Part shown: positions 1 through 11,429 of the stretch, in pieces
Position numbering within the stretch: position 1 is the first letter of the stretch
Layout: every line of letters starts with the position of its first letter
Source of the DNA: Hofstenia miamia
Taxonomy: Eukaryota; Xenacoelomorpha; Acoela
DNA length: 64,000 nt
Direction of reading: 5' to 3'
NCBI GenBank assembly: GCA_004352715.1
Contig: SCFE01000116.1
Location: 454,111 to 518,110 of the forward strand
The notes under the pieces: generated by a model
Told to the model about the DNA's origin: nothing
Seen by the model: the letters and a program-made list of their open reading frames with translations, nothing else
The model's database searches: none
Position numbers and translations under genes: made by a program

Positions 1-384
1 CGAGTGCACGAAGACCTCTTTGTTTCTGATTATGTTTTTGGATCGTAATTTCCTAAACATGGAGCTACCTAAAATTAAAAAATTAGTACCTGGTTTGATC
101 TTGCGAGGTTTTCTTGGAGAGCGAGTAATAGGTTTATTTCTTGATGCTGTTGAATGCAACAAAGCGTCAGTGACTTCTTGTTCGCGCTAGTTAGGTGTAA
201 GGGACGTATGCGTGTGATCCTTAAGAAATGAATGCAATGAAAATAATTCATCTCGACTGAGGGCCAAAAATGGTGCTACAAGTTTGCAATGTTCGTCGTC
301 TTTATTGATGTTTGAGTCAGTGACGTTTTTAAGTGCGGAGCAGAGAGCACAATCGACTGTCTTTAGAGATGACAAACCATACAA
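1..384 (-). pseudogene. Repeat-encoded 'GSSM' protein, fragment 1
   Basis: Reading leftwards from 384, the frame is open for 65 codons and carries KLVAPFLALSRDELFSLH, then meets a TAG near 187. The same frame then stays open to the window edge through a basic stretch and FLILGSSMFRKL. Two other loci (37717-37949 and 43290-43675, plus) encode relatives. The first half aligns with 37717-37949, and both halves align with 43290-43675. I do not recognise the family. The block-I-like GSSM after a hydrophobic strand recalls SGNH-hydrolase ORF1 proteins of some LINEs, but that is only inference. The in-frame stop and truncation by the window edge suggest a decayed copy. Confidence 0.4.
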
Positions 385-670
385 AATGAAAAAAATACAT
401 AAAGTGGAAAACCAATGTAAAAGTCTATAAATGTGTAAAAAAGTGACAAACCATATAAAGTGAAAAAAATGTAAAAAGTGGAAAACCCATTTAAAAGTCT
501 ATAAATGTGTAAAAAACTGACTACAAATGTGAAATCGTCAGAAAAGGAATGTAAGTCACAAATGTAAAAAAAGGTAGGAAAAGAAATGTAAGTCACAAAC
601 ATGAAAAAACGTTGGAAAATGAATTTAAGTCACAAAAGTGAAAAAACTTCGGAAAAAATGTAGTCCACAA
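371..670. repeat. Tandem repeats, 74-bp and ~35-bp units
   Basis: Two copies of a 74-bp unit begin at 371 and 445, both starting GACAAACCATA and containing AAAAGTCTATAAATGTGTAA. They are followed by about four diverged copies of a ~35-bp unit built around AATGTAAGTCACAAA, up to about 670. A related motif, inverted, occurs at 46830-46940. Confidence 0.75.
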
Positions 671-830
671 ACGGAAGTCATATACCGGTTATTTATTTTA
701 TTCTTAATATAAAAGACAAAAATAAAATTTTAAAATGTAAGCAATTTCTTATAATATAAAATAAATATTTTTATTTAAATGTTTTGTCTAACATATTCAA
801 AAATAGTGGTAACTCTGAAAACATCAAAGA
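540..830 (+). repeat. Dispersed block shared with 38.2 kb and 46.7-46.96 kb
   Basis: The stretch around CTTAATATAAAAGAC, followed by the A/T-rich run up to TTAAATGTTTTGT, is recognisable at 46680-46960 in inverse orientation. It is also present, shorter, at 38150-38240 in direct orientation. At 38 kb the same sequence forms the last codons of a capsid-like ORF (37965-38177). These three loci therefore probably carry ends of one element family. Confidence 0.5.
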
Positions 831-3800
831 AATGATCAAATTTGCGAAATGACGTTTTAATTTCAATCTTAATTCTAAAATTTTAAAACTCTCCATTTAA
901 ATTTATATATTAATTGTAGAAATATTTCATATTTATTATTTATTTAGTTTTTAGGTTGGGTAATCAAGGATTTTGTAGAAGCATTGGTGAATGAATTTCT
1001 CAGTATTCACTTTTTGCATAAATAATATCTGCTTAGATGTTTTCCTAAATTTGAAAAGTAATCTCATCATATATGAGTTAATGTTGTTAATTATCATTTA
1101 CAATGTTGATAACATTTTTAATTAGTATTTAAGAAATTTTCACTCAAGCTGTGCTTCACTGCCTAAAATTTACTTCTGTTCATGTACTTGCAACCAACTT
1201 TCAATAGGAGCAGGTTAAATGATTTCGATCGTCTAGTTCAACAGTCTGTCTCTGCATGTTAATTCCAAATGTAGGAAATTTGATCACATGAGTTATCTGA
1301 AATTCTCTGTTTAAACTACACGACTTTAAAAAATTTGTTTGTAATTGATTAAAATCCGCACCTACAGTAAAATAATTACATTGTCGTGGAAATTTCTATA
1401 TATAAGTTCACATGCATGTCTCAAATAATATGTAGTGCTTGTTCCATTTAATGTGTCCAATGTGGGGTGTAAATAACGCAACAAATACAACCACTTCTTC
1501 CACGTGGCATTTTGCATGATATTATTTTTATTCAGATTGCTTCTATATTTTCCAATGATTCTTCTTGAAAATTTGGAAATATAATCCTGTCATAGTTTAA
1601 TGTCGATTTAATTTGAACTACAACTCTTCCACTATTAGTAGCATTCGTACCATCATTGCGCACTATTGAGTATTGAGTATTATCAAGGATATTAGGGTAA
1701 AGATGAGTGTCTATAAAAGAACAGTATCAGGAAAATCTCTTGAAACAAGTAATGTGTATAGTTCGTCCATTTTATACTTAATTGATTGGATATTTGACAA
1801 GAAAGCAGAGAGCACTACAGAGAGTTTTTAGAATGTATTGCTTTGCTTTTAGTTTTACTTAGTCAGTCTTGGTTAAGAGTTTTAAACCATTCTCTTGCTT
1901 CATTATTTAAAAAGTATTTGTTTATAATAGTTCCTGGAGGACAAAAATCAGGATCTTCAATCATGCTTAGTATTCTTCACAATGGAAAGATTTTGAGTGG
2001 TTATTTTTCTCTCGGAATATGCATCTCGAATGTAAATACTCGCACCCACTGATTTTATATATTCTTTAAGATCTACATCCGAGTTACTTGGGAATATCTT
2101 CCAATAAGCAAATGCCTTCTTGGGAGTTGTTTTCGAAAGTGTTTGATCCTTTTACCTGTTCCAATTGTTTATTTTCCTTTCTTGTCATTCGAATGTATTC
2201 GGGAGATGCTTTCTTAGGCTTGAATTTGGACTCACACTTTCATTTCATTTCTATTTCTAGTAACTACCTGAGACCGTGAACATGTAAGAAATTCTTTACC
2301 TATAAGTAGATTTTTTGAAGATGGTTGTAAAGATTGCTTGTTTGTGAGTACTTGAAAAGTCTCAAATCTCTCAGGTTCCGATGTGTCAGGAAAATGTAAA
2401 CACTGCTGAATGAAAAACAGCATCAATGGAAAAACTTCAAAGGCATTTAAACATTTGGAGATGTAGGTGTTAGTTTATGTGAAGCAATTAAAAGATGCAA
2501 GTGCATTTTATCCAAGAATTCAGGGCCCAAATAATTCTGGAAATGGCTAATGTTCTGAATGAAAGCGTTTTTCAACTTACGGCCATCCCAGCGAGAACCT
2601 TTGACACCAATATTGTTAGTGCCGATGTTGAAAACATCTTTTAGAATCTAACTTATATTCTTTTGATACAACATATAATAATGCATTAGGAATAATGATG
2701 TATTTTTGTATTTATTTTCTAAATTCTTTCAAATTGATGAAATTCTCAACAAATCCTGTAGTAAAGAGAATAATGAAATATTTTACAATTTTTAGATTTA
2801 ACAAAAAGTATCTTCACATCTACTGTATGAGCAAAATTCGTTTTTCCAAATGTTGAAACTTGAATATCTCACCATATTGAATCCAAGTGAAAGTTAACAT
2901 AGAGAGGAAGAGCATTACATAATTTACCAGTTTCTATTGTCATTATAACATTTCTTGTAAAGTAATTAATTAAAATGAAAAAAATATAGAAATATTGTAA
3001 TTTAACCAAAACGTATTTATACTTAGCTTACTTGTTTCATGATATTCAATAACTATTTCTATTGGTTTACTTTGATATATTAAGCAACGATTTTGTGTAA
3101 GAAAACTTCATATTAGATTGTCTATTTAAATCCGTCGTTATCAGAATTAATTGCAATGTTAAATAAACTATACGAATGCATAATGCTTTTTATGTTTTTA
3201 ATTTTTAATGAATCACCGCATCTAAATATGACCACCTGCTCTGCAAGATATTCTAAAAGTGTCATTAATAATTTATTAAAGCAATCTTCTCTTCAAATAC
3301 ATCATGAAGTTTACCATTATTGAAGATTTGAGACACAGATTCATCTGCCTAAAATAGCTAAAATCTTCAGCATAATATATTAACAGTGAATACTTAGAAA
3401 GCATTTTAGCAGGTTATAAAAAATATGCTAATTTACTTCAAATTCAATTTATCACAGAGTGAAATTCTACTTCGTGCCACTCGAGTTTGGTCAATTGTAG
3501 TCTAATTGCATATACTTAATGATAAATTAATGGCACGTGGTCTTAACCATACTTCGTTAGTTTTAAACAAGCTATTTAATAACAATTATAGCACTTCATA
3601 AAGTATATTTTTAGCATAAAAACTGATTAGTGACCATTATATCGAGTGAATACTAACATAATATATTCTAATAGCTTATAATCTAACCTATGCTGTTTGC
3701 AACGAATTGTTGCATTTAAAGTGTCAGAATTCTTTTTGGAATGTGTTAGTATGTAAGCTACAATAAAGAAAGCAGCCATGATCAAAATAAAATATATTTT

Positions 3801-4024
3801 ATTTTTAAATCAATCATTATTAAACATCAATTTAACAATATTCCGCGTTTCACAAACAGCTAATTAATATTATTAGAATGTATGTTTATGTTGTAAAGCA
3901 TGCTTAACAATTTGCTTGCGGAATTGTTTGCATATTGCATATTAAATACAACTTAGATGACTTAAAAAATTTTTATAAATAAAAATAGCAAATTCCAAAA
4001 TTAAGGATAAGCAACAGAAGAATA
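831..4024. other. AT-rich DNA, 3' flank of TRAF gene
   Basis: No convincing gene is seen. Apart from the weak coding-like patch at 1840-2650 it is AT-rich sequence with no repeat that I can classify. The part just below 4025 is the 3' flank of the TRAF-like gene. Confidence 0.4.
1840..2650 (-). pseudogene. Decayed coding remnant, unidentified
   Basis: On the minus strand several short open stretches follow one another in shifting frames. They include GVKGSRWDGRKLKN..YLGPEF near 2600-2530, DVDLKEYIKSVGASIY near 2080-2020, and CPPGTIINKYFLNNEAREWF near 1960-1880. The composition is protein-like and unlike the flanking A/T runs, so this is probably a dead transposable-element gene. I do not recognise the family. 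Confidence 0.25.
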
Positions 4025-5762
4025 TCACAAGGCTGGTATCGTCTCCTGTCCAACCAACACTTGGAAAACAATTGCATCGTCTTTTGTGAACGTATGTTTT
4101 TCAGCATTTAGTGTTACTAATGGGGCTATTTTATTATTTCCAAATCGCGAATTTTTATCTTTCGTAGGCTTCTTAAATGCCTCTTTAGGCATGGATGGAT
4201 CTTCTGGATTAATAATAGTAACAATATTTTTTCTTGAATCCTCATCTTCTTTCTAAAATAGCATTAAATTATACCAACGGTTCTGAGCCTTTGGGTCGCG
4301 ACCTCTTTGAGAGGCCAATAACAATATACCCGAGGTCACCTCGTTTCTCGGAATTATGCAATTTTTTCAATACATACATAAGTCAGATTTTGTGTGTTAT
4401 TAAATCAGTAGTTTGAATCTTTGCTTGGAACTGGAAAAGTCGTTTAGAATGGTACCAAAACTATCAAGATAGCTTAAATATTGAGGAAGTCGTCGACAAT
4501 TTTAGTTTAGAAAATGTATGACAGGAAAAAATATTTAGTTTACTAAAGGGGGGAGGGGAAGGGTCATCACTACATTGGAAATAGCATTGAGGCGACACAG
4601 TCCAAGAAATGTTGATGAACACTGAATTAGACAGAGTGCTTTTATACATTTAATACGCTCATTTTAATTTGATGCTAATATATACCTGATCCATTAGTAC
4701 AACAGTTATTTGAGCTTTAAAAGGCCATGGAAGAAGACTATCCCACTCTCCTTTGCAGATGAATAGAAAAAAAGGCAGAGATTTACCTTGTTCTAAAATT
4801 CGAATGGTGCAATAATAAGTTTAAAGAAAATTACCTTCCCCATATCCATATAAATGGGTTTCAGCAATAAGCTTGTAGCCATGAGGACTAGTGTAGAAGG
4901 GTTTGCTATATTGAGTAGAATGAGACAAATCACCCTTTGTCGCAGCTAGTAGTTTATCCTTAATACCTTCAATTTTCCATAAAAGCTGGGAACCTATTCC
5001 TTTTGACATCTAAATTTAATCTTAGTACATAAAGCTTTTTTTGTGCTCCTTAAACTACTCCGAATTTAGTTAACCTTATTTCAGGAACATATTTCGAAAC
5101 TTCAAAGTTACAAAATCATTGAAATACTATCAATAATTGAAAACCTTTACAAAACTTCACAAAAAATATGATAAATACAATTACCGTAGCTTCCAAGTTA
5201 TCAAATAGTGATCCATTTTCCTGAGAAAACGTTTGAATTGGTTCCAAAATATTACGTGTATGAATTAATACAGCAGCCAGTAAGTCCATATGCAAAAGTG
5301 CTTGAGTGCGATTGTGTTTCAAAAGTTCAGACTTCTTACCCTAAACGTGTTAGGTCAGTTACTTCCAAATTAGCACTGTATTTTATGAACATCTATTAAT
5401 CTATTACTGCTTACCACATGTGTACAACCGACATGTTCGAAACTGCATTGAATTTCTTCTTCGGCCTCTTCTTCAGAACTTTCCTGCTTTTCTTCGTTTT
5501 CATCATTTACTCCATCTTCTACTGGATTGGATTCATTGGATTGTGACGAGTCCGCTGTACTTTTATCGTCACCATCTTGGACCTTCAATTCATCATTTTT
5601 TGTTTTAGATTCATTGGTAGGTGTACTATTTACAACGTCTTTATCACTTGAATTTGATGAACTTCCCTGACTTTGTGATGATTTACTTCTTTTGTCATTC
5701 GAACGAGTGCTAGTAGCAGATTTTGAGCTTTTATTGCTTTTTTTCGATAAAGGACGCTTTTG
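4025..5762 (-). CDS. TRAF-family adaptor, zinc finger + MATH domain (5' exons missing)
   Basis: Five exons join in phase: 5762-5415, 5340-5185, 5009-4835, 4792-4686 and 4252-4025 (TGA), giving 337 residues. All introns are GT..AG. The first exon is rich in Ser/Lys and then Asp/Glu, and ends with the zinc-finger start CSFEHVGCTHV. The second completes it (KKSELLKHNRTQALLHMDLL, a C2HH-like TRAF finger) and adds a short helical linker. The last three make a full MATH fold: LLWKIEG, SKPFYTSPHGYKL, GEWDSLLPWPFKAQITVVLMDQ (shortened here to its core), and a C-terminal strand pair ending FQVLVGQETIPAL. TRAF MATH domains trimerise and bind receptor tails to relay TNF/Toll-type signals in the cytosol. 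No RING finger or start codon was found, so upstream exons are missing or unseen. The C-terminal exon is the most diverged. Confidence 0.9.
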
Positions 5763-8325
5763 CTAAAAAGGTTTCAACATAGCACTATAAATCACAGAAA
5801 GAACAAGAAGCATAAAAGAAACTGAAAAGCTTTCTAAAAAAAATCTGAGAAATTTTGTTTTTGGAGAAATCCAAATACAATAAAAATAAATTTCTCATTC
5901 CAATAAACATTAAATTTATAAGACATGGTGGAATATCCCCCCCCATCAGGTTTTTAAAAATGATTTTGATTGTTTAAATAAAAAAAATTGTTAAAAAACA
6001 GAAAAATTTAAAATCTAAGGTTGGAAAATGCATTTTTTAAAGTCTATTTTCTCAATAATTTCAGAAATTTTCGCGAGGCTCTATCCCACTTTTAGTAATG
6101 ACTAAGATGTTTCTCCGTCAGAAAACCTGCGTTCACCCCTGGTATCAATGAAGATGGCTCATATTTTGAAAAGTGAGATTTAATGTAAACAATTTTGTTG
6201 TTAATTAATCGTTTTGTTTTGAACTTTTGATCGAAGGCACAAACACTCCTCGTATATTTAATTTTTCAATTTAATTTAATGTTTCAATCTTGATTACCAC
6301 AAATATTTCGTCTGATCGTTTAGCGAGAGAGAGAGATTATGGTAAATCACATTCATAAATCATACACCTGCATGAGCTCAACCAATCTCTTGCATGGAAA
6401 CATTTGCACATGTGTTTTAAGTGTGCATACTTCCGAATTCATTTAGGTTTTGTGGAGTAGTGCCTCTGAATAATTCATTTTTCTCCATGCACTTTGTTAT
6501 AGCATTAATTATGTAAGAGCAATTTATGATTTTAAGAAGCCTGCGACTGACATAAAAGTATTTTCTTTCCATACAAAGAACAACATATATTCGTTTTTTT
6601 GTCCTCTTACAGACGAATGGAAAATTGTAAAGTTCAAAGTTAATCTTATTTCGATACAAAAATCAATAAAAATCATTTAAATCAGTAAATCAATTTCCCA
6701 TTAGAAGATAATATCAGTAGATGTATATTTTATTAGATAATGTCATCTATTTTTAGGTTAGTCAGAAATTTTTCTTTGATATAATGAATTTGTGATAGTT
6801 ATATTACAGAAATAAATACTAAATAGGCTTTCCGTGCTGCTTTTGACTTTGTTCGAGCGTTTTTTCGTTAAGGCTTACATCCATCTGTAGTGTGCAAGAA
6901 AAATTTAAGCATTTATATTGATACGAAAATAGATCACAAATTTCGATTGATATTGTTACATAACAACAATTCATTGGACACATGTGTTTTGTTTCAGGGG
7001 TGTAGTCTTAAAATGTGCAGTGGGTGGACGCTAATTGCCATTCAAAAGCTGCGTATACGACACATATTTTGCCAAACACCCAAAATGAAAATAATATAAT
7101 TTGGCTCACTTGTCAATTGCCAAGCTTACACCAGGCTCGTCCATGGGTAGAATTTTAGTTTCCATCTCACCTCAATCCATGAAATTTTCCGTGGGAAATT
7201 CCATGGATGCCATAGATCTCCGCAACTCAATCATGTAATATTGCATTTTTAAATGAATCTTGAAATTTCTTGTGAATTCTGTGAAATTTTGGAAAGTGTA
7301 ATTAATGTTCTTATAGCATCTCTAGGAAATTTCTTGTCACATTCTTGCAAGTTTTTTTCAAGAAAAATGTAAGATACTTTTTAAGAAGTTTTCAAGATTA
7401 TTTTATTTTCTTCCATTTCTTTGCATTTACATGTACATCTACAATGCCAAGAATTTTTTATTCACATTGCATCCCATTCAACGAGACTCAATTAAAGTTA
7501 TACACACATGAAGCATTTTTTAATTTTATACAGTTTAACTCTAGTACTGCATAAACACTTTTTGCCACAACATTCTTTCCGCAGTACTGGTACCAGCATT
7601 GAAATTGTGAAATATATTTTTTTATCGATGGCTAATAATAAAAAATTATAACTGCTTCCGCTAATAATAGAGGGATCGACTTAATTTTCAATATCAATTG
7701 CGGTAGGGCATACCCACGTATATTAATATAAATAATTTTCGGTGGTTATATGCTAGAAGATTATATTAAGTGGAAGGTATTCGACGTACACCTGCGTTTA
7801 CCCTCGACTACAGCCCTGGTTTTATCGATTTTCGTTTAGAGATAATAGTACTGATGGTATTTATACCACTATGACAACAAGGGCTTATTTTTCGATCACG
7901 AGCCTTTGATCTATCATGTTCTAGTGTCTCGTGATAATTGTACCAAACACCAGTACATCATTTAAGAGCTTTAGAAAATTTGACAAATTTTTATGATAAA
8001 TTTAATCATGAGAAACCCATATCAGCTACTGCACGAATAATTGGCGCGAATTTTCGATTTTCTATCTTTAAACCTGGGGTCAATTTAAATAATAACACAG
8101 TTTCCACATTTTCAAACAATTCTCTTTAAGTTTATTATGGAATTTGAAATTCATAACTATTGGTGAACTGCTAGAATGTAATGTTTAAATTTGTGCTAAA
8201 GTGTGTTGCTGTATCTAAGGTATTTAAAAATCCTTAATTCAAGTAATCAGAATGTCCAAAGCCCATGGGAGTAACAACTAATGTTAACTGTTTCTCCTTA
8301 TGAATTGAGGCACACAGAGGACAAA
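5763..8325. other. Non-coding, upstream of TRAF exons
   Basis: AT-rich sequence with short chance ORFs. I looked for upstream TRAF exons (a RING or extra zinc fingers on the minus strand) and found nothing convincing. There is no recognisable mobile element. Confidence 0.35.
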
Positions 8326-8326
8326 N

Positions 8327-8353
<27 letters not shown>
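8326..8353. repeat. (TA)n microsatellite with single N
   Basis: Perfect TA run with an N at its left edge, probably a join or miscall. Other TA arrays in the window are at 10172-10245, 12711-12852, 35905-35937, 36828-36856, 49853-49863, 50032-50060, 51713-51735 and 58903-58922. Confidence 0.9.
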
Positions 8354-8357
<4 letters not shown>

Positions 8358-8449
8358 ATATGTCTACAATTTTGAGATATAAAAACTATGCTGAATAAGA
8401 TACAACATACAAATATTCCCAGGTATACAAATCCGTACAATTTCTGCTA

Positions 8450-8935
8450 GAACTTAGCATTGTCCATCCTTTGTTTCCACTAACACTGTAACAGATTTGG
8501 CATTAAAGCAATCAATTGTTTGCAGATAGTAATTGCAATTTTGTCTCAGTATCATAGATGAATGATTTCTGAAATTAAGCTGGCTGGTTCATTGTGATAT
8601 AGGTTCTGAGACAAAGGTGTAAGTATTCCACAGTGTTTTAATGAGGCTCATATCGGGGCTATTACAAAACAAATGCAGCATTGAGAGACTTTCTTTTCGA
8701 AGGTATTCCTTGATCATCTTGGCAGTGTGGTAGGCTCACAGTCTTTCATGAAGGTCCAATTTTATCTGCTTGAGGAAGCATGTGTAATCAATCTGGTCCA
8801 TACAAACACATTAAAACCTATACAATGACAGAGTAAGAAACTTAAGACACTCAGTTACTCCTTTCATAGTTCCCATTCAATGCCAAGCTGTTGTTTCTTG
8901 AAACTGAAATACCGGCTTATTCAAGAAAAATATTC
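8450..8935 (-). pseudogene. Tc1-like transposase relic, C-terminal part
   Basis: Minus-strand translation in shifting frames gives AKMIKEYLRKESLNAAFVL, then NSPDMSLIKTLWNT, which matches the NSPDLNPIENLW catalytic signature of Tc1/mariner transposases. It ends with a diverged copy of the usual C-terminal 'SMPxR..AV....G' block. Stops and frameshifts are frequent, so it is dead. The hAT element at 8954 inserted just beside its 5' side. Confidence 0.6.
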
Positions 8936-8953
8936 TAGACTAGTCATCCATGG

Positions 8954-9639
8954 CAGTGGCGCAGCCAATGGGGGGCACACTGGGCACGTGCCACACCCGA
9001 AATTGAAGGACAAAAAAATTCTGAACAAAAGTTAAAAATGATTTAATGCTGAAGTTGATATTGATATCACACTGTTTCTTCCGCTGAAAGGGATAAAATT
9101 AATTTGTTTGCACACCAACAAATTCATCCCACGACAATTCACCCCAGCCCTTTTTCATGTTTGTCAATTTAATTTTTGTCAAGGAATTTNNNNNGTCTAT
9201 ATCAATATATAGTGAATATAATTATAAATTAATTCAAATATGTTTCATATAATATAATTTGTTTGACATACACTGTTAAGAAGGCTAAAGACATACACTC
9301 GTTGTACAATGGGACAGGAAAGGTTAAATGGGTTAGCGCATTTATCAATTAATCGTGACCTTGAATTGGATGCTAAAGATGTGCTAGATGAGCTCGCCCT
9401 AAAGAGCAATCGAAGATTGAATTTTTTATTACAGTGAACTACGTTTGAATTATGAATGTTGACTTGTCAAGTTTTGAAAATTATATCTTTTGTATGCGTT
9501 ATTCTTGTTCAATTTAGCAATAGATTTTTAACAGTTAAATAAAAAAACATAGGTATAAAAAATTTAATTTTATCAACGTTCAAAATTAAAAAAAAACATT
9601 TTGTGCCCATACCGAAACGAAATCCTGGCTGCGCGCCTG
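8954..9639 (+). mobile_element. Non-autonomous hAT element, copy 1
   Basis: The element starts CAGTGGCGCAGCC and ends GCTGCGCGCCTG, an imperfect terminal inverted repeat. It is flanked by a perfect 8-bp target duplication, ATCCATGG (8946-8953 and 9640-9647), the hallmark of hAT transposons. At 686 bp it has no transposase ORF, so it would need a transposase supplied elsewhere. A 5-N placeholder at 9190-9194 replaces about 45 bp that are present in copy 2. The duplication is intact, so the insertion is fairly recent or little decayed. Confidence 0.85.
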
Positions 9640-9647
9640 ATCCATGG

Positions 9648-10171
9648 TCTATTATTAGTTTGTTTCACCACTCAAAATGCATGTGATGCATTCTGTCAGC
9701 TAGGGGAAGTTTGTTTCTTAGATGTAAACAGCGAAAAGCATTTACTCTTAAGCATTTAGTTGACCAATACATTTACACCACTTTTGTAGTATTTCTGTAC
9801 AGTTTTCTACCATATATTATGGTTCTAATACCGCTTTTTATGTAATTGCGCATTCAGTAGTCATGGATTTCTTCCATTTTCGTCCGTAAGAGTCAATACG
9901 ATTCTTAATGTATTAACATGCGCACTTGAAAACTGCATTACTACTGGGAAGAGTCTGTATAAGTGATACATAAAAGATTTTAAAGGATGATTAATGATGT
10001 GTTATGCGTATTCTAAATTTAATTGGCATTCTTACAATAATATATTGTTATATGGCATATTAAAGTGATTTCGAATATCAATGAAATGAGCTAAGCGGTT
10101 ATGCAAAAAAATTGTAGAAAATGTCATTTTTTTATGCAAAAATTTGAAAAATTTACGATGACTAATAATTC
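9648..10171. other. Non-coding AT-rich spacer
   Basis: No gene or repeat that I can classify is seen between hAT copy 1 and the TA array. Confidence 0.4.
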
Positions 10172-10172
10172 G

Positions 10173-10218
<46 letters not shown>

Positions 10219-10245
10219 TATATATATATATTATATATACACATA
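10172..10245. repeat. (TA)n microsatellite
   Basis: Interrupted TA array, ending near an N at 10247. The tyrosine/isoleucine-rich ORFs across it are artefacts of the repeat. Confidence 0.9.
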
Positions 10246-10600
10246 TNCACTCTTCCGTTTGCAAGGAATTCCTAAATTCATAAACTTTTCTCAATGCATT
10301 TGAAAGTTGAAAAACAGATTACAGCTTTGAATCAAAGTTGTGTTCACAGTGGAGTTGGTGCATATCATGAATTATGCACCTAAATCTTCTGAAAGCATTT
10401 ATTGTTAAGAGTAAATACGACATTATTACTTTGTATATATATATATTTGTTAGAAATGTCTTGAATTCTATTCGGACAATTTTGCCATTTTATAGAATTT
10501 CTCGTGTTTTACTTTTTGAGATGTTTTCCAAAACATTTTCCTTTGTTATGGTGTCTTTTCACCTGCATAGTGGAGGAATCGAACCTGTTATTGTCAAACC

Positions 10601-11303
10601 CAGTGGCGCAGCCAATGGGGGGCACACTGGGCACGTGCCACCCCCGAAATTGAAGGACAAAAAAATTCTGAACAAAAGTTAAAAATGCTTTAATGCTGGA
10701 GTTGACATTGATATAACACATTTTCTTCCGCTGAAAGGGATAAAATTCATCCCACGACAATTCACCACAGCCCTTTTTCATGTTTGTCAATTTAATTTTC
10801 GTCAATGAATTTCTTTTATAAGGCAATAAAATTCTTTTCTATTTTCAGTGAATACTACGTCTATATCGATATGTAGTGAATATAATTATAAATTAATTCA
10901 AATATGTTTCATATAATAAATTTGTTTAACATACACTGTTAAGAAGGCTAAAGACATACACTCGTTGTACAATGGGACAGGAAAGGTTAAATGGGTTAGC
11001 GCATTTATCAATTAACCGTGACCTTGAATTGGATGCTAAAGATGTGCTAGATGAGCTCGCTCTAAAGAGCAATCGAAGATTGAATTTTTTATTACAGTTA
11101 ACTACGTTTGAATTATGAATGTTGACTTATCAAGTTTTGAAAATTATATCTTTTGTATGCGTTATTCTTCTTCAATTTAACAATAGATTTTTAACAGTTA
11201 AATAAAAAAAGCATAGTTATCAAAAATTTAATTTTATCAACGTTCAAATTTAAAAAAATCTATTTTGTGCCCATACTGAAACAAAATCCTGGCTGTGCAC
11301 CTG
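10601..11303 (+). mobile_element. Non-autonomous hAT element, copy 2
   Basis: Nearly identical to copy 1 over its whole 703 bp, with the same termini (CAGTGGCGCAGCC and CTGTGCACCTG), and containing the ~45 bp missing from copy 1. The flanks (GTCAAACC and CAAAAAGC) do not form a target duplication. One side may have been rearranged after insertion. The ORFs crossing the left end are not real genes. Confidence 0.8.
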
Positions 11304-11429
11304 CAAAAAGCTTTCAAAATTCAATGTTACCAAACATGCAGATGACAACTGATATTAAACTAACAAAAATGCTGTAATATTTTGAAAGGTTACAGGCACC
11401 TCTCAAACTTTTATTGAGTGGTTCATAAT

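Noticed and set aside
5420-5608. 62-codon plus-strand ORF and similar ORFs inside dynein and TRAF exons
   Set aside because: Antisense shadows of exons whose minus-strand reading, phases and splice sites are fully consistent.
10575-10590. tRNA B-box-like GGTTCGATTCC on the minus strand
   Set aside because: The T-stem does not pair and no acceptor or anticodon arm is present; the hAT copy starts 11 bp away. Chance match.
10509-10826. A 105-codon minus ORF and a 102-codon plus ORF across the left end of hAT copy 2
   Set aside because: Both span the element boundary, contain its terminal repeat translated, and have no family resemblance.
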